Shown piece by piece: positions 57,723 through 64,000 of a stretch of 64,000 bases of DNA (position 1 is its first letter; each line of letters begins with the position of its first letter). The notes under the pieces were generated by a model that was not told the origin of the DNA, ran no database searches, and saw only the letters and a program-made list of their open reading frames with translations. Position numbers and translations under genes: made by a program. Source of the DNA: Lindgomyces ingoldianus (Eukaryota > Ascomycota > Dothideomycetes > Pleosporales > Lindgomycetaceae); the NCBI RefSeq assembly GCF_010093535.1, contig NW_022985167.1:1756861-1820860 (forward strand), written 5' to 3'.

Positions 57723-58314
57723 CTACGAGCGTGGAGCCCGCATATTCGCCTTCACGCGCTCTAGCAACTCGGCTGTCGTGGCTAGAGGTGAGGGATGGAG
57801 GTTTCGCTGCTGGTGTTAGGATAGCTGAAATTGTGCGATAGGAGAGGAGGAACGCACATTTCGGAGCCAGCGGGAACATTCTTCGTGGGACCAGTTTTCC
57901 GGATCTGCAGGGGAGGTTAATGAGATGGATGGAAGTGGATTGAGCGTGGTGGGAGTGACGTTGTAGTGATATGGGTGCAGGGTGATGGGGTCACCTGCTT
58001 TCTGCACGAGTAACCCCAAGCACAGATAGAACAGAAAAGGAGATGCACAACTGGCTTGACCGCTGATATTTAGTAGGTGAAACTGAGGGTATAGTATAAC
58101 AGTAAACAAGGAAATAATTAGCATACCACCAGTAGGATCCTGCGAAGGGAAAATATCGCCGCCCCAAATGCTCCATGCAGCTACTCCGGTTATGATCGCC
58201 GCGAAGGCGAAGAAGGGAGCCTGTTAGAGTATTAGTATGAGATTTGGTTTTTCTGGTGGGGATAAATAAAAGACGAACCTTCAGATGGGTTGCGCGATCG
58301 ATTGGGGTTGGCAT
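57723..58314 (-). CDS. Small single-pass membrane protein, 87 residues
   Basis: Four short exons: 58279-58314, 58127-58220, 57858-57904, 57723-57809, with introns of 58, 222 and 48 bp; the 222-bp intron is long for this window. The protein starts MPTPIDRATHLK, has one hydrophobic segment (APFFAFAAIITGVAAWSIWG, residues 13-32), then WGGDIFPSQDPTGDPENWS and a helical tail (EECSRWLRNQ...AELLERVKANMRAP) that resembles a SAP/HeH-like helix pair. It follows a pattern I associate with conserved fungal hypothetical proteins. Precise role unknown. It could not be seen in any single reading frame. Confidence 0.75.
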
Positions 58315-58721
58315 TTTGGAGTGTTTGGACGTTGGGTTTTGGCGGCGAGAATAGAGGTAGTCGTAAGATAGAGGTTTTAGGTCGAGTTGAATATAGCTTT
58401 GTAACGACTAGAGAACTAAGAGTAGGGAGAGAATGTAGGAGTGCGTTGATAGCAATATATTCACTTCCACAAGGCAACAATCCAATCCAGGCTTTGAACA
58501 ACTGTCCATCTTCCACTCCACATGCCACTCCACATGCCAAAAGCTGCCTGCGCCACCCAAAAAGTCGTCACCCCATGCAGCCAAGCGCACCACCAGCCTT
58601 CAAGCGGTCCGTGCACATCCGCAAGCGAATTTCCTCACCACAACAAATTTGGCCTGTCGCTGGTTGACGATTCACGACCCACGACAGACGACGAGTTGAG
58701 ACAGTTCCCACGACCGCCATC
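58315..58721. promoter_or_regulatory. Divergent promoter, small membrane protein / RPL38
   Basis: 407 bp between start codons. It contains the tandem ACTCCACATGCC pair at about 58515-58538 and the short inverted or direct repeat ACGACTAGAG. No specific ribosomal-protein promoter element was recognised. Confidence 0.4.
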
Positions 58722-59291
58722 ATGCCTTCCGAAGTCTCCGATATCAAGCAATTCATTGAGATTTGCAGGCGCAAGGATGCTAAATGTACGTACTGCACTC
58801 GCAACACCGTGTCTCAACCCACCCGGTCGACTGCACTTCGACTGAGGGTTGTGCGTTTCGCTCTAATTGCTTGGGCAAAGTTGCAATTTCCGCGCATTAT
58901 CTCCATGAGATCCTGAGGGGCCGGAGGATTGTTTAGGAATTGGGGTTTAGGGACACGAGAACTGACGAAATTTCCACAGCGGCCCGCATAAAGAAGAACC
59001 AGAAGACCAACAACATCAAGTTCAAAGTCCGATGCCACCGCTTCATCTACACGCTCGTGCTCAAGGATACCGATAAGGCTGAGAAGCTGAAGCAGAGTCT
59101 ACCGCCAGGTATGGTTAACCCCTGGAGCCTCCCTGGCACGTTTTCGATGCACAATGGGTTTGGAGGGTGTGAGTGTGGGATTGGGCGTTGGGTGGATTGG
59201 TATGTGTGAAGACACGGGCTAATGGTGTTGAATAGGGCTTACGATCACGGATGTCGGTGGGAAGAATCCTAAGGGCAAGCGGTCGTCATAA
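58722..59291 (+). CDS. RPL38: 60S ribosomal protein L38 (eL38)
   Basis: Three exons: 58722-58785, 58980-59108, 59236-59291, giving 82 residues. The introns (194 and 127 bp) are longer than elsewhere in the window, as is usual for fungal ribosomal-protein genes. The protein [20 protein letters not shown], then [19 protein letters not shown] and [16 protein letters not shown], matches eL38 throughout. It is a core component of the large ribosomal subunit. Confidence 0.96.
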
Positions 59292-60503
59292 ACGAAGCGG
59301 AGAGGGTGATGTGGAAGGCTACACACGAGGTATAGCAGAATGGAGGGATGATGCATGATGGAAAGAAGGGTGGATGGGCGTCTCGTCGGGTTGTTTCTCT
59401 CAATCAGTCAGTCCGCCAGTCAGTAAATGACTGGCATAATGGCATCTCCCTGTTTGAGGGAGAGCCATGGAATGGAAAATCTGCACTTCACGTGGTTTAG
59501 AGAGAGTTGTACTCAGGGATGATATTATTAACTGATGACATTAATGATCTCTAGGTGTTTCGGTGCAACAACATTCTTATGGCTAGCAAGTACTCCTTCA
59601 GCCAACATCTAAATGTACCTTTGGATCCAATAGTACCGCCCTAACGTCCGCCTTCTTGAGGTCTGAGAAACGCGACAAGGAAACAGCATCATCATTCTAA
59701 TATATCGGCACCGTCGCATCTAGATCCACAAGCCCAATTGACCACCCCCTGCTTCGTATCCATCATGATCACCAACAGGATCTTCACCTCCGAGACCAAA
59801 GTTAGGTATTTTCGGCAACATGTGTCAGCATCAGGTTTACAATCTTTTGTAGTGTTCCGGGTGTCTTTCAGCCCGCAAACGAGGGTGTTGCCGGAACTGT
59901 ACATATAATGTCCAAACCCAAAGTCCTCCGGATTAGAAGCATGTACATACTGCGGCTCCGACATCCACTTTTTCTTCAGTGGCATCGCAGAGGAAGTACG
60001 GTTGGTAGCGCACAACGGGCCTGGTGGTGCATGCTACGCTAGCATAACGGGTTCGCGAATCCCGGGAATACAGCACCAGCCTTCGAAGAAGTCAAGGGTG
60101 TAGACTTAATAAAGAATCATATCCCTTTCCTAAATATGTTTCTGTGTGTGGTTTCGACAAGATGGGAATACCACTCTGCAGGTTGGCTTCGGCTTCCTCA
60201 GGAGTGGGCGACATGGGCATGCAAGTCGAGATGTGGGTGCCTGTGTACATCGCCAGCAGGATGGGTGACTGCAAGTGTGCCGATTACGCCGGCTTCGAAA
60301 TGAACGTAGTGGCCGACGGGGAGGAATTGAGGATCGCGAAAATACCCGAGCCGGACTAGGGGAGCATTGCAGGTGCGATGTATGATGAGAAGGGAGGCAA
60401 TTATGTCGGAGGGACTGAAGGAGTCGGAAAGGCCCAGTTTAGTCTCTTTGGCCAGCGGGTGAGGCGCGGGCATGGATGATCTCTTGTTTGGGGGTTGTTT
60501 GTT
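59292..60503. other. Region with unresolved ORFs, possible small secreted-protein gene
   Basis: On the minus strand, 59692-60015 has a protein-like frame containing NTLVCGLKDTRNTTKDCKP and a CC pair, and 60198-60473 another (LVRLGYFRDPQFLPVGHYVH). Neither begins with a supported ATG exon and no consistent splice model joining them was found. They may be exons of one gene with 60504-60833 or chance frames. A (CAGT)n-like stretch lies near 59405-59425. Confidence 0.3.
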
Positions 60504-60833
60504 TCAGGGTCGAAGGACAGATGTTTCAGGGTGATGGTGCTGACATGCTGGCGTGGGGTCCGCATGTTGTTTGTCTATGTGTAGGTGATTACTTGAGCTG
60601 GATTTGGAATTTGACGGTAATGAGGGCGAATTGTTCTCCCGGTACAGGTCTGCGGTCGAGGAGGACTTGGACTTTAGCGGAGAGGAGAGTGGACTGTTTT
60701 CCTTGTGCAAATGTTCCCTGGAGCTGAACTCTTCCTTTGGTTTACGATCCGGAGTAAAGCAATGGTAAAGCGGGAGACAGGAAAACAAAGCGAAGAAAAG
60801 AAAACGAATTTCATCAAGCCTATCGACAGCCAT
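60504..60833 (-). CDS. Possible secreted low-complexity protein
   Basis: A 109-codon frame starts MAVDRLDEIRFLFFALFSCL, which could be a signal peptide, followed by a hydrophilic part with an imperfect duplication of about 20 residues (LHKENSPLSSPLKSKSSS and LYRENNSPSLPSNSKSSS). It ends in a His-rich tail. No family recognised. The internal repeat and leader favour a real, perhaps effector-like, small protein, but it may be only a first exon. Confidence 0.35.
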   Translation of the reverse strand: MAVDRLDEIRFLFFALFSCLPLYHCFTPDRKPKEEFSSREHLHKENSPLSSPLKSKSSSTADLYRENNSPSLPSNSKSSSSNHLHIDKQHADPTPACQHHHPETSVLRP

Positions 60834-61544
60834 GCCAATAATAAGGCTACTCCTCGGCAGGGAGGCAGAAAGGAATAGAGGAAGCAGAGCCACAAAGGCT
60901 CTAGATGGGATTTATTCACATCTTGTTCGGCTGAGCTGATCACAATACGCGTCGTCCTCGGATTGAGCTCGGACAAACAAGTAAGACGGAAGGAACAACC
61001 GGAGCCTGTGGTTCGTGGTTCGTGGTTCGTGGTTCGTTGAGATAGAGGGCTGAGAGGGTTTTGGGGCCTAGTGTTCCGAAACTTCCGCGTGCGGAAGAGA
61101 GAGAGAATATCTTGAACGGTGGGTCAGAAAGCCACAGGAGGCTGGTGCAGGAGCGAAGCTTATCCCTGTCGCCTGTTCCAATGCCAAGGTCGATTATTTG
61201 GGAGTGCAGCCGACAAGCTTCGCCATAAGAACACCTGGCGCTTGGAGAGCTTGCCGCGACCTCCATTCTACTTCTCATTTAAATAGAAGAGTAATCGTTT
61301 GCTTTCTTGTGATTTTCTTTCCTTGCTGTGGATAGTTTAGGTACTCTTCCTTGCCCGTCCGCTGAAGAAGCGTGGGCATATACTCGCGCGACACATTCAC
61401 CCTCCGTAGGAAACCCCCCTAGCTCCATCCGCGCTCTTGTGCCTGCAAAACGCCGCAATTCGCGCTGTTGAAACCAGCAACGCTGTAATATCGGCGGATA
61501 ACTACGCTATCGAAGCCTCGACGCAGGCTATAAAGGACCTCGAC
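60834..61544. other. Upstream region of MNS1 with GTGGTTC repeat
   Basis: A 7-bp unit, GTGGTTC, is repeated four times at about 61008-61035. No ORF supported. Sequence before 61545 is likely promoter and leader. Confidence 0.5.
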
Positions 61545-63627
61545 ATGTCGTTCGCCGTGCCTAGGAACCTGCCCAATTTCGAGAACGCGCAGCGCAGATT
61601 CGAAGATAATGTTTGGGGAAAGTTTACGGGAAACGAGAAAGGCCTGCCAATGTATAAGGATAAACCCGCGAATTACGGAGCGAAAAGGGGATCCGGGATG
61701 TGGTTGAGGCGGAAGAGAAATATTGGGCTCGTGGCGTTGGTGGTGTTTGGACTGTTTTATTGGCTTGGGTGGTTAGGCGGGGCGGCCACTGAAGGGGTGG
61801 AGCAGGGAAAGAAGGCTGGAGGTGGAAGTGGGGGTGGGAGTAGTGGGAGCTGGAGTATATTACCTGGGGCAAAGAAGGGCAAGGTCGATTGGGAGAAGAG
61901 GAGAGAGAGTGTGAAGGATGCGTTTCTGCTCAGTTGGAAGGGCTATCAGGAGCATGGGTGGGGTACGTTGATGCATACGGATCGGATAAATGGAGATGCT
62001 AACAATGGCAGGATTCGACGAATACCACCCTGTCTCCCAAAAAGGGCGATTCATGGCAGAGCCCGGTGGTCTCGGTTGGATCATCGTAGATGCACTGGAT
62101 ACAATGATGTTGATGAATCTCACTAAAGAGCTGAAACATGCTCGGGAGTGGGTGTCTACAACCCTATCGTACGATAAACAACAGGATGTAAACACGTTTG
62201 AGACTACGATAAGAATGCTGGGAGGTCTGTTATCGGCGCACTATCTACAAGAAATTCTTCCAGGGATGAAACCCGAGAGCGCGAATGAGGAAGATCTCTA
62301 TTTGGAGAAGGCAACAGATCTTGCAGACAGGTTGATGGGGGCCTATGAATCGCCGTCAGGAGTGCCGTGGGCGAGCGTTATTCTGAAGACGGGGAAAGGC
62401 GAAGCTTCTCACGCAGATGGAGGAGCTTCATCGACGGCAGAAGCGACAAGCCTGCAATTGGAGATGAAATACCTCGCCTACCTCACCGGAGAGTCTCATT
62501 ATTGGGAGAAGGCCGAGAAGGTCATAAAAGTTGTTGACAACAACGGCGCTAGGGACGGTTTGGTGCCCATCTTTATCTACGCCGACAGGGGCGAGTTCCG
62601 AGGCAGCGAGATTCGTCTCGGCAGTCGAGGAGACTCGTACTATGAATACTTAATCAAACAGTACTACCAGACGCAGAAACAGGAACCAATCTACCTCGAT
62701 ATGTGGAACGAGGCTCTTGCAGGTGTAAAGAAACACCTCATCACATACTCCAAGGACAGCCATTTCACCGTTCTCGCTGAGCGACCCGCTGGCCTGGATG
62801 GTCATCTCCACCCCAAGATGGATCACCTAGTGTGCTTCATGCCGGGAACAATAGCCCTATCCGCAACCGGCGGCCTGAATCTCACCGAAGCGAAGAAACT
62901 CCCAACCTGGGGCAAACAGCAAGAAGAAGACATGTTGCTTGCGCGCGAACTTATGAAAACATGCATGGGCATGTACCGCGTCACTGCCACTGGCCTTGCC
63001 CCTGAAATCACGCACTTTGAGATCTACGACCCTCCCAAAATGATGCGGCAGGAGATTCTCCCCTCGCTTGGCGATATTTCCGTTGAAGATGGAGACTGGA
63101 AAACGGATTATATCATCAAGCCTGCGGATTCGCATAACCTGCAACGACCGGAGACCGTCGAGAGTCTCTTCTATATGTGGCGGATCACGGGCGAAGATAT
63201 GTATAGAGAGTGGGGATGGGACATGTTCGAAAGCTTTGTGAAGCACACGATCATTGAGAACGGAGGCGGTTTCACAAGTATCGATGACGTTACTGTTGTC
63301 CCACCACCGAGCAGGGATAATATGGAGAGTTTTTGGCTGGTTAGTAGCCCCTTCCATATCGCCAACGTATTTCCGAGGCAAGCAAGCAAGCAAGCAAGCT
63401 TAAAGATAATACTAACTTGGTTCAAGGCGGAAACTCTCAAATACTTCTACCTCCTCTTCGGCCCCAATGATATCCTTCCACTCGACCAGATCGTACTTAA
63501 TACGGAAGCACACCCTTTCCCGAGATTCGATCCGTCGAAGAAGAGGTTTAAGACGGGGTGGAAAAGGATTCCAAGGGATGGGAAGGGAGGGTTGGTTAGA
63601 GAGAAGGGGGGGGTTAGCTCTGTGTAG
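61545..63627 (+). CDS. MNS1: Class I alpha-1,2-mannosidase (GH47), N-glycan processing
   Basis: Three exons: 61545-61962, 62012-63339, 63427-63627, giving 648 residues. The start is MSFAVPRNLPNFENAQ. It has a type-II layout: a basic cytoplasmic tail, one membrane anchor (about 60-79), a Gly/Ser stem, then the GH47 domain. Family motifs seen: GFDEYHPVSQKGRFM across the first junction, ETTIRMLGGLLSAHY, LADRLMGAY, PETVESLFYMWRITG, GGFTSIDDV and the C-terminal calcium-site VLNTEAHPF. It removes alpha-1,2-linked mannose from N-glycans in ER or Golgi. The second intron (87 bp, GTTAGT, ACTAAC, AAG) is a multiple of three without stops, so retention would only insert 29 residues. Confidence 0.94.
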
Positions 63628-64000
63628 ATGGTTTGTATTTATGATTCCCCAGGAAATTAGTAGGGCGCATCTTTGGCGCTGGAGTTGGAGAATATAGGTG
63701 GACTTGACATGTATCGTAATATATCAAGCTGTGGCACTGCTGTCACGTGTGCCTTACCTTCTCTAGCTAGGTGGACCAACTTCGTTTAACAGCTAAAAAC
63801 ACTCAGGCTTAAGAGATATGGACACATGCGTAGATGGAAACCCTTGAGGAAATACGGATGTGCCATGTTCCACGGCCGGGATATCGAATAGGACGGGACC
63901 TTACGAAGAAAGGGCAGCCTTCAGGATATACACCTGACGGACTGCACACTTCACCACTGGAGCATAAAACTCCCGTATCGCCCACACTCCTATCCCACCG
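63628..64000. other. Intergenic region at the window end
   Basis: 3' region of the mannosidase gene; nothing else recognised. Confidence 0.45.

Noticed and set aside
1..64000. tRNA, rRNA and other structural RNA genes
   Set aside because: I looked for cloverleaf-like arms, B-box motifs and 5S-like stretches and found none I could support by eye.

Overview
This looks like a chromosome segment of a filamentous ascomycete, probably Leotiomycetes-like; the class is inferred from gene content and style. The genes carry many short introns (mostly 46-77 bp) with GTATGT/GTAAGT-type donors, CTAAC/CTGAC branch sites and YAG acceptors. They encode typical filamentous-fungal proteins: BUD23, IDH1, MTR2, SVP26, RPL38, a GH47 mannosidase, DGAT2 and an STK19-like factor.

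The window has two compartments. From 1 to about 19.35 kb the DNA is very AT-rich, has no intact gene, and is a nest of transposon remains whose copies differ mainly by C-to-T and G-to-A changes, as expected from repeat-induced point mutation (RIP). Boundaries can be read from duplicated target sites. I distinguish a 1.84-kb Tc1/mariner-like element with TA duplications (family B) and its inverted-arm derivatives; a long inverted repeat (F) beside a longer dispersed repeat (G); a 225-bp MITE with 3-bp duplications (D); and several TG...CA elements with 5-bp duplications that look like solo LTRs (A, C, E, H). Family A carries an internal 10-bp minisatellite with 3, 6, 10 or 13 units. Several insertions have a paralogous empty site elsewhere in the window. 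One 375-bp assembly gap lies inside an A copy.

From about 19.4 kb to 64 kb the DNA is ordinary gene-dense euchromatin with about 19 supportable genes. In order: a PAP2/vanadium-haloperoxidase-like secreted protein; a coiled-coil protein; DGAT2 and an STK19-like gene (divergent); a C2H2-like protein; a small two-exon gene; a membrane acyltransferase; a family-2 glycosyltransferase; a GH16-like/acyltransferase fusion; SVP26; an uncharacterised CxxC/propeller-like protein; an amino-acid permease; BUD23; IDH1; a 3-hydroxyisobutyrate-dehydrogenase-like gene; MTR2; an uncharacterised 700-residue protein; a small membrane protein; RPL38; a doubtful secreted-protein locus; and the GH47 alpha-1,2-mannosidase. 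Most exon junctions were rebuilt by hand and checked for reading-frame consistency.

The most interesting genic region is 32.2-40.9 kb. A processive-type GT2 polysaccharide synthase is flanked by a stand-alone membrane acyltransferase and by a divergent fusion of a secreted GH16-fold domain with a second membrane acyltransferase. Together these look like a locus for making and acyl-decorating an extracellular glucan. The GH16 fold appears to lack its catalytic acids.
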